A DNA stretch of 64,000 nt, from NCBI GenBank assembly GCA_000469685.2, contig LS997566.1, forward strand, positions 5,480,345-5,544,344, written 5' to 3'. The stretch comes from Haemonchus contortus (lineage: Eukaryota > Nematoda > Chromadorea > Rhabditida > Trichostrongylidae). The notes under the pieces were generated by a model. The model ran no database searches. It was not told the DNA's origin and worked only from the letters and a program-made list of their open reading frames with translations. A program made the translations under genes and the position numbers. Position 1 is the stretch's first letter, and each line of letters opens with the position of its first letter. Positions 1 to 11,681 of the stretch are shown here, piece after piece.

Positions 1-204
1 TTGGGCTATCAAAAAAGCAGTGTCCCTTCCCAAAATGGCTCCCACACGGCCAATATCGGTCATCACGATTTGTTCTCGGCTTTTTTTCATAAGTGGCTAT
101 GTACATAAAGAATCATGTTCGTTTGCTTTAATCTCTCTTTGTCATGAACATGAACCACCCTCCAAAAAAACGTTCCTACCAAAGCTAAGAAAAGCCTGAT
201 TTCT

Positions 205-430
205 ATGGGAAATAAGGTTTTTGGAGTTGAATATGAGGTTTCTGCGTTGATGAACCCCGTTGATTCCAAGCCACATATTCGACTTCCATTCAGAATCGTT
301 GAGGTGTTTGAATGCGTGCGTCAATACAATCACTTGCGAAGTCTGTCCATTCACAAATCACCGTTAACAGAGTCTCTCATTGAATTGATCCAGCCCAGCA
401 GGAATGGAAGGCTTGGTTGACCTAGGTATA
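205..430 (-). repeat. Decayed copy of SINE family B
   Basis: The segment keeps scattered blocks of the tRNA-derived repeat that is clearer at 43,682-43,976: a CCATTCAGAATCGT-like block near 290, a GAATGCGTGCGTCAAT-like block near 310, and GGAATGGAAGGCTTGGTTGACC near 400. No intact pol III boxes remain. The call rests on order and orientation of these blocks and is tentative. Confidence 0.4.
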
Positions 431-3400
431 ACTCTTCACGATTCTTCGAATCAGAAATAAAGTGACAGCCCCAGTTAGCACTAACCTATCTTCGACCGAT
501 AGACACGATCAGCACAAAAATCATGGGTACTCTGACTGGTAGTCGAGCCATTTATCTAGCCTCTCTGCTAGAAAAGCTGCCTCAATTTGTTCATCGCTTA
601 TGAAAAGTGATAAAAACTGATAAATGAGGAAGATATCTGACGTTCTGAGCTTATAAATAGCCTTTTTCACCGTTCTCTCCTGAGAAATTTTTGGATGGCG
701 CAGAAAATTTCAAGAAGATGAGGGAGGGAAGGAAGGTCTCGATGATGGAACCATTTTTACTCGACACTATGATCAATCAGCAAATCGTACAAGAGGAACC
801 TCGGAGCATGTTACGATTCGGACTGTAATGATCCCCTATAAAATCGTCTATTATAATTTCAATAATAAGGACCCCTTTTGTACCCGCAGATTACCTACCC
901 CAGAGCTCTTTTGGCAGCAGTCCCTTGACTGGATCTACAGTTTCTGGTTTCTTCCGTTTTGTTCAAATTCGTTCCCTCATAATTTTCGCTCTTCTTCAAT
1001 TACAGCGCTCTTTGAGCGTAACATTTGCATAAGTATATAAAATCATTCGATTGTCCTTCATGGCATTCTCTCGGACGTTGGCTTTTACAGAAGATTATCG
1101 CTAATTACAAGAAAACATTATTCCGAAATACTACGCGGTCATTCTTAGGTTCAATCTTATCTCGTCCAACAAATGGAAGCTTCAGAGATATCCTCTGGAG
1201 GGAGGCTATTTCCGTCTTCGCCCAAATTAGTCCTGAGCGCCCTTTTTGCAGCAAATTGCTGGCCCACACACAGTTTTCCGGAGAATATCGGAAGCGGACG
1301 GGCAGAATCGATGAATGAATTTACATATTTGTGGAGTAACAACACGATACCATGGAACTCATTTTCTTTTCCGCCCTATACCCCATATTTCGGAGAAAAA
1401 GCCTTTCGACAGAATCCTGAACCCCAGTGATTTCAAAATTCCATCTCACTTTCAAGGAATCTCATGAAAATTCCTTAGCGTTCCCTGAGTTTTCCATGGA
1501 GGCTCCATCTCTGCACTCCATCATGTCCAAAGCTTTTTTTCAGAGAACAAGTGCAGGTGAAAACTGTGGAAGTTAGTTCATCAATATTTCTTTCTGAAGG
1601 AAACACCATGCACTTGTCTTACACCAAAAAATAAAAACACGAGGCATACACGAATGCATATTTCCTTGAATGATAGTGTCAAAACCAGCCTAACCAAGAA
1701 AAAATGCCTCAAAGGATTGCCTGCCCTGAACAGACTCCCACTTTCGAGCCATTAGGGCAATCGTTGACACATTTTCACCATCCAATCTCTTCTCAGATCT
1801 GTTTCCTAATTATTCCTAGGCAAGTATACCCAGGAAAAAATCATACAGAGTTAACCCTTGAACAGTACACTCCTTGAGGCTGTAAGGGGACGATAGTGAA
1901 CGGCTAAGACCAAGGAGGCGTGACCAATAATCGAGTAGTGCAGAGTGTGTTTTGACTAGCCTTAACGCCATCTGTATAATTCTTTCTATTAATTCATTTA
2001 TTTATTTCTGTATAATTCTTTCGAATTTCACCAGCGAATGGCTATTCTCTATATCAGCTTTCTGGAGTTATGCTCAGTGATCATTAAAGACAGGAGTGTT
2101 CGGACCTATCCACAAAATGATGGGTGTTGGATTGAATCTCCCATTTAGCTCTTTCTTTTCCCATTATTCCCTTGAAGTAATGATACCTAAAAATGATGTC
2201 ATGAGGAAATTAGAGCAACGCGTGCTTGTGAATCTTCGCCGGCTGCCAATTTCCTTCACCTGGGAAAGATTTAGTGTGCCATTAAGTCTGAACGAGCTAT
2301 TTTTCGTCTGATGAGCAGCATAGCCAGTCGTAAAATGAGTTTCAAGTGGTCTTTACCGCACAAATGTGCTGCTCATTGTGAACGGAACGTTCGTTCCCGC
2401 AACGGTGTCCACATTGACTGGGGAGTTTCCCCAAAAAACTTTTCCTTAGAGCTTGATCTCACCTCGGGAGCTATCTCTGGCCAATTGAACTGAAGTAGAT
2501 TTGAAAAGTCAGAAAACCCTCTGAAATTTCAAGCTACCTCGCCTACCTTACCCGAACTACATTACCTATTCCTGCCCGGATTTCGTGACCCATTTTTATC
2601 CGAAATACCCCCTCAAGTGAGCTACCTGACAGCTTGCCTTCGGTGGTGCCCTTGACAAACAGTTTGTAATATGTCGACAGCTGTACTTCAGAAAGTTCTC
2701 AAAAAACAGACGTCACTTTGATAGGTTCGTGTGTAGTATTGATAGTTTTGCAGAAATAGCACTACACTACGACAGCTTTCAGTCAATGACGACGGCGGCG
2801 ATAGCCTCATCGCGTCATTTGCGAAGCACCGCCTTCTCCTTAGCGTGTTCACCATCTGAGCCCTTCTTCGAACCAGCAGCAGCTTTGTCCTCTTCTTCTT
2901 CATCTCATCCTTTGTCCGACCTTAGTTCTTCTATATTTCATCCTCATCATGCCAATTCATGGACTGATTGGAATACCGGAAACGGTCCTAATGGACGTTG
3001 TGGAATCATTAGTTCTGCAACTGCCCGGAATTCGTGATGTAGAGTCGTTTCGTTGCTCTAAGCCCAAATTCCTCCGTGCCCAGGGAGTTTTCGCCCATTA
3101 CTGGCAAGTTACTAGTAGTTGGTCGCTTAATTGCAAAGAATCAGCTGAAGAAAAACATGTTTGCTCGTTAAATACTTTGCTTTGCTGTTTGTTGTTTCCG
3201 CAAACCATGTGTTCCATCCATCTTCTTACGATTAACAAACGATAAATACTTCGATCATCCCAGGTGGTTTGCCACAAGCATAACGATGGGGGTAATTGGC
3301 TTCGCCAGTACAAACTCTTTTCCAACGAAAGGCCCTTTATACGACACTTCTTTACTTTTTCTCGTTATTCCTCAGTTCCTCTTCGAACGGACTGGAGTAA

Positions 3401-4011
3401 CGGGGGAGAAGGGGAGGAATGGGACGGAGGAATACGTTCTTACAAGGTTTAGCAAAGGCTAAGGTCAATCAAAAAGAGTCCAGGACATAAGCATGAAGGA
3501 AAAGGAGGTGAGGGCATGGGTGAATTGTGTTCCCAGCCGCATCAGGTGAAGGACAGGAGCTCGAACAACCTCAGAACCTAGCGAATGTCACAAAAATGAC
3601 ATCTTCCTCAAGCTTTTTAACTTTCAACTAATGACCCTTCTTAGAGTGTTAAGCTGGCTTCAAGACTACTGTACTTGTACTTTTCTAAGCTCATTGTACC
3701 GCTTGGAAAGGCTACACCCTTAGGGAGGACCTATGTCAGAAAAGTGTCTGAACGCTTCCAAAGGTAATAACTTCCTTGAAAAACAAATTTTGATGAAAAG
3801 AGTAATCCGAGGAGTAATCTACGGGTGTTGACCTTTCCCAGAGAAAAATGAGTATTTATCAACGGATTAACAAGCTGCAAAGGCTTTTGAAACTGCTCTT
3901 CCCATACAGATTTTTTGATGGCCAAAACTTTTTCGAAAATGTACTCAAGACTAAAATATAGTCTGCTAAAAATGGACAAAATTATTTTTTTAACATAAAA
4001 ATAAAGTCTTG
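431..4011. other. Gene-free region
   Basis: No exon chain with consistent splice phases and no recognisable protein could be found. Frames are short and broken. A near-direct repeat of about 15 bases (CTGTATAATTCTTTC) occurs at roughly 1,972 and 2,008. I see nothing else to annotate. Confidence 0.5.
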
Positions 4012-4161
4012 ACTTGATGTTTTGTTAACCGCTGTTTTATTGCCGCAGTACGCGAAGAGAAAGTCTCACAAGGTTGGCGATTTGTGGGCAAATCGCCAAC
4101 CTTGTGAGACTTTCTCTTCGCGTACTGCGGCAATAAAACAGCGGTTAACAAAACATCAAGT
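4012..4161. repeat. Perfect 150-bp palindrome (73-bp arms, 4-nt loop)
   Basis: The arms at 4,012-4,084 and 4,089-4,161 are exact reverse complements, separated by TGGG. Each arm is the non-tRNA tail of SINE family A, also seen at 50,111-50,260, so the palindrome is two tails joined head to head. The complete identity of the arms points to a recent origin, gene conversion, or an assembly or cloning inversion artefact. Confidence 0.97.
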
Positions 4162-4262
4162 GAAAACAAAACATCAAGTCAAAGGACAAGTACGGGTTCG
4201 GGTCCCGTCCGAGACTGGAGTTTTGCCCACAAATCGCCAACCTTGTGAGATAAAAATAAAGT
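4162..4262 (+). repeat. SINE family A fragment with pol III B box
   Basis: Directly after the palindrome there is a repeat of the tail end (AACAAAACATCAAGT), then a tRNA T-arm-like stretch with B box GGTTCGGGTCC near 4,194, then part of the tail again, ending in CGCCAACCTTGTGAGA. The A box and tRNA head are missing, so this is a rearranged, incomplete copy. Confidence 0.75.
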
Positions 4263-7200
4263 TTTCCCTCGAGGCAATCGACATTAGGAAGAAATTCGAT
4301 GAACTTCCGATAAGGAGATATAAGAACTCAATTTTTTTCCGAATAAGTTACAGCTCTTTCGACTCTCAACTCCATCAGTGCCGAAAATCAAATTTAAAAA
4401 GGACAAACTGCAGAATTACCTCCCGTGACAAGTGTTGGGCTCATATTGAGGATTATAAATCTAGATATATCCATCAGAATATTTACGAGGTTTTCCTAAA
4501 TTTTTTAACCTGAGGAAATCGAAGGAAATTTTCGCTAATTCTGTTTTCTTTTATTGTTTCATTCATTCATTATTTTATTTTATTATCGTTTTTTTTGATA
4601 AGATTCACGATATTTTGGAAGATCCACTTACTCACGGCCCCTGAACTCTTGGAGTTTGGTGAAGACAAATCCAAGGTCTTTTAATGTAGAATGAATGAGA
4701 TGAATGAAAGAATTTGATTCAATGCTTTTTCAAAAGGAACTGAAATTTGTGGTAAATCGAAAAACTTCAATTTAATCATGAAGTAATCGAATTGTCGTAA
4801 AATCCTATTCACGGTCCACAAATCCGTCTGCACTCCGATTTTTCCGAAGCCAACCCGCTGGGATTAAGGATGCTCTAGTCGCGAAAACGATCCTCTGGTG
4901 ACAGCTCTGTATGAAGCCAATTTATGAAGCATATTTCAGTCTTTGAGAAGAAAGTGGGCCTCGAACAGAGGAAGGCGATTACTACGGCGCACCCACCAAT
5001 GCTCCATATTCCAAATTTTCGGGCGGATAATTTCAAAAACGAGAAATATTCAGCAGCTGTGTCATGAATAGGGCCAATTTCAACTACTTTTTTTTTCAAG
5101 TAAAAGCCATTCGAGTCCATTAATCCATCTTGCCCCAATGGGTTGTTTGGGACGACCAAAATGTGAAAGGAATGAGATGGGCCAAGAGTAAACGGGCAGA
5201 GTTCGCCTTCGACAATGTACACCATAAGTATTTTGCTACGGTAACATTTGAAAGGCTTTTTTCTTCTTGACAGACATTGTATGTTTTAGAGCTGAATCTA
5301 GGAGTAGGAAGAGCTGGACAAGAAAGGGATACTCAGTCGGAGATTCTCTTATCACGCCATCCTATAAATATCCTATGATGGTGACATTTGAAATTCACTC
5401 TCTTCCGGCCTCAGCGGCTTCGCATGTTTCGTAGGGTAGTCGCAGTCTCCAGCAGTACAGTGAAAACGAAGACAGTTAAAACGACTTTCCAAACCTGTAT
5501 GAAAGTTAAATGCATGGCGCATCCAAAAGCACCTCGTCATTACTCTCTGCCTTTAGAGTTTTCGGAGGTATACCGTCTTCTAGTCGATACTTACACCATG
5601 ATTACAGCCGTTAATCAAACTGGATGGTTTTGGGCGGAGTTCGTGCAGAGTGGGTTGGATATTCAAGAGCACATTCTATGTAACTAGCCAATCAGAGCCC
5701 GTTTTCCTGAGTCGGCAAGTCCCACAGGCCAACTAAGACCTCTGAGGCAATTTGCCATCTTTGGATAAACTTGTAAAAGCTCTCCCGGTCCGGTTAAGTA
5801 TGGTCCCACAGTTTGCGAAAAGGTGAGGCCATTGTTGCTAATACGGGGAAGGGAAGATCAGAGGGGCTACAATGGATATAGACCTGATGCGATTAAAGCG
5901 ATTTTTCTTTGTATTTGATTAGCATACTACCTCTATCCCTTCACATCTCCTCCTCTAACTCTATTTAAGGAGCTAATTAGACGTGGAAAGAAGAAGGGCC
6001 TGTTTTGGAAATATCTCACGGAGGTTGCACTAGTGTGGAATCGATTTCCCAGACTCCATGGTTGATTTTACGGGAAATTCTTCTGAGGGCATTCCGCTTA
6101 TTCACCTCCCTCACAATTCTTTCAGGTACTATTGTGTTCGTGACATTCCTGAGTTATAGTGGCTTCTTTTTTCGCACCCAGCTATTGTCACTCTCAGAAT
6201 CGTGAATTGTTTCGTCGTTCTCCTCACAAAGTGCAACCGATTTATTAATCGCGTCATGTGGACAGAGTTAAAACCCCGAGGGTTCTTTTTTAGATCGGTT
6301 TTTACCTAGGAAAGTCTCACTCTATCTCACCGAGTCATTCATTCACTTTCGCTTCCATTATCCCTACTGCAAAATGAAGTGCGGCGATTTCTCCTGGCCC
6401 AGTTCTGTTTCTACCCACTTCGGTTCCAAACCTCCTTGAAAGCTGCCCTTCTTCTGCTTGGGTAGGTACGTAATGTAAGAGCACTTTCGGTTTCCGTAAG
6501 TTCTGACTATTCTTATATTTCTGGTAGCCATACGTTCATCAGATGAAGTCCGACTTCCTGGAGCTGTCTCGTTGAGAACGGACCACCACTTTCAGTATGA
6601 CAGCTCCCAGTGTAGGCCGAACTGACAGCTTCGCGTGACAAGTGATTTCTTTCGTAATGCCCTCTAGGAAACGGAATGTCTTACGAAAAAAGCGCCGGCT
6701 AGTGAGTATCGTACTCCACTCTACTGGATAGGGATGTTGTCACTATGCTTGGTTTTCCTAGAAAGAATTTTCAGAGGTTTGCGTGCCCTTCGTCGAAGTA
6801 TTTGACGAAAAAACTACCTCAATCATGCAACCCTACTTCATCCCACTTCTGGCTAAAATGAAGGTTTTCAAGCTTCAATATCTCCCACTCCTACACCCAC
6901 GACTCCACTTCAGTCGTTACGGTATCTGAAAAAGCACTGGGCTTTTGATGTTCCCTCGAATATGATGGCCCCCTTGTAACATCATGAAAGGAGGTCACGC
7001 ATGGACTGGCATGCCATTTCCCTTGAATACTGCCCTTACTGAAAACCTCTCTTTCATTCATCCCCTAGGATGTCACCGATTGAGTCATCAGCCCACAGCG
7101 CCATCTCCGCCCACAGTGGGAACGCTCCGCCTACCCCATTCAGTGCGTCTCTTCCTATGCCATCTTGAGATCCCAGTGGGTTGCGCCGTGCGCGAAGGGG

Positions 7201-9360
7201 GTGCAGTGACCTAGTTTCGACGAACGCGCGGAACGGTCGTTCTCCGTGCTTCTATGTATAGCTCTACGTTCCCGTTCTGTAGCGTAGATATCCACGTGGT
7301 TACTCCCAGGCACCACAAAACGAATGCAAAGTGTAACTGAAGGAATTAGCTAGAACCAATTTTTCTATTACACCTTTTTTACCATTTTTTTTGCGCGTAT
7401 TACGGTAGTAACTGCTGCTACTAAGAATAATCGATCTATGAAGTTTTTTGTTCCTCTTCTTTCCTGATGGGCAAATGACATTACGTCTGCAAGCTCTAAT
7501 TATTCTTTTGGTAGCTTCGGAGTATCCAGCAGAAGCCTGCATAATATGTATACAATGGTAATTTTTAGAAATAATCAATGAAGTGACGTCAAGCGAAGGC
7601 TTATTCCTTATTTTCGGTGGGCTCTTTCCAAAATGGCAGAATGGGCCTGAAGGGAGTGTGCTTAAGAAGGTTGTGCACGACTTCAACAAAGAATCCCCAA
7701 TGCGCCATGCACCCGTCTTGTGCTCACAGGTTACCCGACATTTGATTGCCTGATTGACATTGACGAGCTAGTCATTCTTCGACTGTTCCACTTGATTACA
7801 AATTTTCCCCCCATCCTTATCTCCCCTAGGTATTACTTTGCCCAAACCGAGCGAGAGGGGCACGGCGTATCTTCCCAAGAACAGCAAAAGTAGTTGTTCA
7901 GGTAAAGTCCAGCTTTCGTCTGTAAGTACAAACCGTGGTATCAGGCTGTTCTCCTACAAACCTCGACAAAGCACCTCGTGACGTTCCTATCCCGGGTATT
8001 CCGTGAAGATGAGAAGATGGATGGAAGCAATTGTCTATGCTCCAATTCATCCATTGAAAAATCTTCACGATTTTCTCGCAGCATAGCTGGCTCAACCTAC
8101 CAATTTCTTCGGTTCCGTTCCAGAGATATTTGAATACACAGAGGCAAAATCAAAAAAGCGGACTGGGAATGGGGGGAATAGATTTCATTAGTAATGCCAT
8201 CATAAAATACCAACCCCATTTTCTGGCAGAATCATGCTATTTCACCAGTCATTCTCAGACGAACTAGATGGATGCCATATTTCAATGGGATTTTATGGGG
8301 GGGGGCAGGGAACCCTGCCCTCTAACAGGGGCGGGCAGTAGGAACGGTTTTGTGTAGTCGATCCGCCGCGCGCGGTTTTCACGGACGTATTTGCCTCATT
8401 ATAACTGTTCTAGCATTCTTCATACAGCTCAATTGCTATGCGATTATTACTTATGGCATGTTTCTACTGTTAGTTCTTTTGTTCGTTATTTCTTACTCGC
8501 TGCTGCATTCTGGTACATTCTTTCGCGCGCGGCGTCTTCTCGCCGCGACGCGACAATTTCGTTCCTACTGCACCACACCACCCTCTAACCTCCGCCCCCC
8601 CCCCCTTCTCCCAAGAATGCAAAAATTCTGAATTAATTCAGTTTTGCTCATGGGAAGGCTTCAGGAGGGCTTGGCTACCACACGTAGGAAGGCACGAGAA
8701 ATGGTAAACCCAAGCTTCACTAAGAATAGTTTTTTTGTATTTGAAAGTATGAATCAGGCTTCAAAATTACTAGTACCTCGTACAATTTTTAAAACCAGCC
8801 GGGAATCAATACGAGCCTTTAAATTCAAACTTTTATCACCTTCTTAGAGATTTCCAGGTGTTCCAGGTGCCATTTTGTACAAGAACTAATGTACTTAAGT
8901 CATAGTTTTTCATCAGTTGTGACAATATTTTGTCGCTTCCAAGGAGAGCACCTGCTTAACTCGTGATAATAGTAGCACTGTAAAAAAGCAGAAATCGAAA
9001 AATAATTACCCAGATGGCCCCATCCTAGGGGCTTCAATCCCAGATAAGAATGACGACATTACTTATACTCAACTCATCCGGTTAAATGTTGCAAAGCTGT
9101 ATTCTCTAGTAGCGTAGGCGAACGCGGATTTGAGCCTCATCTTTGATCGGACGGAACGGATTGACTACTCTTGCTGTAGGTATTCCATTCAATTAGAGCC
9201 CCTTCAGCTTCTCGTCATTTTGATCTTACTGATCCCTTCTCAACCCTATCACGTCAAGTTCTCTTTAGCCTGGCGTCATACTTCAGAAGTCTTGTCACCC
9301 AAACAAAAGGTAAATTATCATTAAATATAATTATTTCTTCCCAAATACATATCTATGTTC
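4263..9360. other. Gene-free region
   Basis: No convincing exons were found on either strand. A G-run at about 8,297-8,305 and a C-run near 8,596 are simple-sequence tracts. Open frames around 4,875-5,225 (minus) and 5,388-5,687 (plus) show no family resemblance and no supporting splice context. Confidence 0.45.
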
Positions 9361-9517
9361 AGCTTGATATTTTGTTAATTGCTGCAATTCACCGCAGTAA
9401 TTCATGCAAAAGTCCCACAACGATGTCAATTGTGGGGAAAACTTTGATTTCAGAGGGTACTCGAACCCTTAGTAATGCTAAGTATCCCTTACACTACCGA
9501 CACTGTCTTTATAAGAA
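9361..9517 (-). repeat. SINE family A copy (diverged)
   Basis: Read on the minus strand it has a tRNA-like head (A box TGGTGTAGTGT-like at the 9,500 end, B box GGTTCGAGTAC near 9,470), then a tail ending in a TGATATTTTGTTAA relative of the tail at 50,111. It is more diverged from the 50.1-kb copy than the 4-kb fragment is. Confidence 0.7.
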
Positions 9518-10594
9518 CCCATTTGAAAAAAGGTTGAATAAGTGAATGCAACAATTATCTTCTACTCTTCCTTCCAAACGGAGAGAAGGAACTTTCTTTT
9601 CTCGACCCTGAACATTAGCTGGATTCAAATTTTCCCTGTGTTTAATGGAAGAGCTTTATACATATAATAACGGAAATTAAATTTAGTTTATTTTATTTAT
9701 TATTACTTCATTATTTATTATTTTATATTATTTGATTAATTTTTTCAAATTATTACAAGTAAGTAATAAATTCAATCATTGTCCGGTAATGGCAGGATCA
9801 TTTCATATAGGAACAGTCAGTCCAGTAATATAACGTAACCGCGGCGCCAAGAGGCAATGCAGGGTTTGACTCTCGTCCAAAACTTGAGATTATATCCATA
9901 ATTGAGCAGATCCTGTGATTTTACAACAAAAATATTGGTCATCTTGAGTGCATTCACAAAATTTTGATTTTATCCATTACGTTGTTACTTATTCTTTATA
10001 TTTCCAGTGATATTTTTTTACATTATTACATTCTCTGTCATGATTTCTTAATATCGTTGTATCCCTACATTACCGACTAACACTCCTATATAACAAGAAC
10101 CGCAAAATTAGTACCTTACTCGCTAGAAAGAAGTATGTTTAAACTAATGCTAAAAACAGTTGTAAAGTGAACGCAAACAAACTCCAGCCGTCAGAGCTCA
10201 CGTGAGCCCACAGGTGAGATACTGTAGTGCCGGTTGGTCCGGGTACAGCAATCAATCAATCGATCGACTAATCAATCAGTCGAAAGTAGTTCTTGGCAAA
10301 CGCTCTTTGCATTAAGCTCTCTTTAAAACTCTAAACTTTGAAATAGGATCAAATCAACAGCCAGCGAATGTTTGGTATTAACGTGTCCTCATATTGAAAC
10401 TACTATTTCTTGCTAATTTTGAATCCAAGGTCTCAAATCGACTCCAAGGCAACTCTCCGTAAGACGGCGGCTGTGCTATACTAGGCTTTTACTTGGCCAA
10501 CTAGCAAGCCTACACATTCATATTACCTTCAAGGGTCTTCGGGTCCTCCCTTGATTGTGCCTTTTGCAACAGGGACTATCGAAAAGCCCCGGAT
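9518..10594. other. AT-rich gene-free region
   Basis: There is an AT-rich tract at about 9,680-9,780 and a short SINE-head-like stretch near 10,200-10,260 (TACTGTAGTGCCGGTTGGTCC). No exons were supported. Confidence 0.45.
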
Positions 10595-10915
10595 GTCTTC
10601 CATTCAAGAGCGTCAGAGCTTTTTGCATAGCTGTGACAATACGACAGGGATAGTATAGTGCCAAATGGCGCCCTACACGCTCAGTCCGGCAATCGAATCT
10701 CTATTGATACAACCCCAGTCAGGCTGGAGCATTTCACCTCTTCGGGATGGGTTAATTGGTACAGCCCCGTCTGGGAGGGTTGGAACTCTGAATTGTGCAT
10801 CGTTTGATCACCAGCAAATCATTGTATAAGTCACATATGCATTCAAATGCCTTCGTGATTTCAAATGAAATTCCAATGCGAAGCGCATCGCAAAGGGATT
10901 GGAGTTAAAAGGCTC
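10595..10915 (+). repeat. SINE family B copy (old)
   Basis: It shows the order of blocks of family B: a degraded tRNA head (TAGTATAGTGCC near 10,650, GGCAATCGAATC near 10,692), the GGTTAATTGGTACAGCCCCGTCTGGGAGG block near 10,748, CACCAGCAAATCATTGTATAAG near 10,811, and a GAAATTCCAATGCGAAGCGCATC tail near 10,868. The pol III boxes are decayed. Confidence 0.65.
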
Positions 10916-11334
10916 CATCTTTCCAGACTTCAATTAATATTAATTGAATCGAGTAGAATGAACATTTAGACACATGTTTCTGTTGTTATGCAAATTTGAT
11001 TTAGACTTGATTGCTTTGTAACACTGCCTCCCATGGGATATTTTATTACGCTTCGTCATATGCTCTTGTTGAATATGCTCTTTCTCATAGAAGTGTTCCA
11101 ATTTCGCTTTTTTCTCAGGTGGAGTCTGTAGGTTTGACGCAATAAAGCCATTCTATTTGTCGATTGCAATGACAAAGTACAGAATTCAAAAAGCTTCGTA
11201 CTTTCACAGAACTCATTCTTTCTTTATCATGGGTGTTTCATATGTCTCTTGGTCACCAGTTCTCGCGTGTATGTGAAATAACTTTTTATTATCTATTCTC
11301 CAACATTTACTTCTATTATTAACTCCTATTCTTA

Positions 11335-11592
11335 GGCGGAGGTGGTGTAGTAGCAAGTGGCGCACTATATCACGCGCACGGTCAGGGGTTCGTATCCCGG
11401 GTCGATGTCCGCCTAGGCCAACCAAGCCCTCCAACCCTCCGAGGTCGGCTGATTGATACTAGACTCGTCTGGGAGGATAAATGCACTGACTTATACATCG
11501 GCTGGCCAGCAACTCATTGTATAGGCCATGTACGTTTCAATCACTACTAAATGGAAGTTGAATGGGTGGGTGCAACCTTCTGACGGGATTAG
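11335..11592 (+). repeat. SINE family B, best plus-strand copy with pol III promoter
   Basis: The element begins with a tRNA-like head. A box TGGTGTAGTAG lies at about 11,343 and B box GGTTCGTATCC at about 11,387, spaced as in a tRNA gene, but the acceptor stem does not close, so it is not a functional tRNA. The body carries GGCTGATTGATACTAGACTCGTCTGGGAGG and a GGCTGGCCAGCAACTCATTGTATAGGCC block. The same order recurs inverted at 36.0, 43.7 and 56.5 kb and direct at 54.4 kb. Confidence 0.85.
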
Positions 11593-11627
11593 TTACCGTC
11601 ATAAAACCTCATCTTTTATCTCTTTGC

Positions 11628-11628
<1 letters not shown>

Positions 11629-11669
<41 letters not shown>

Positions 11670-11681
11670 TACTATTATTAT
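11629..11681. repeat. (ATT)n microsatellite
   Basis: About 17 near-perfect ATT units, interrupted twice by ACT, lie shortly after the SINE at 11.3-11.6 kb. Confidence 0.97.

Noticed and set aside
4022..4513. Plus-strand open frame of 163 codons
   Set aside because: It runs through the palindrome and SINE fragment. Its repeated KHQVK units come from the duplicated SINE tail, not from a protein gene.
11335..11410. Possible tRNA gene
   Set aside because: A and B boxes are present, but the acceptor stem does not pair and the same head recurs attached to a common repeat body, so it is a SINE.
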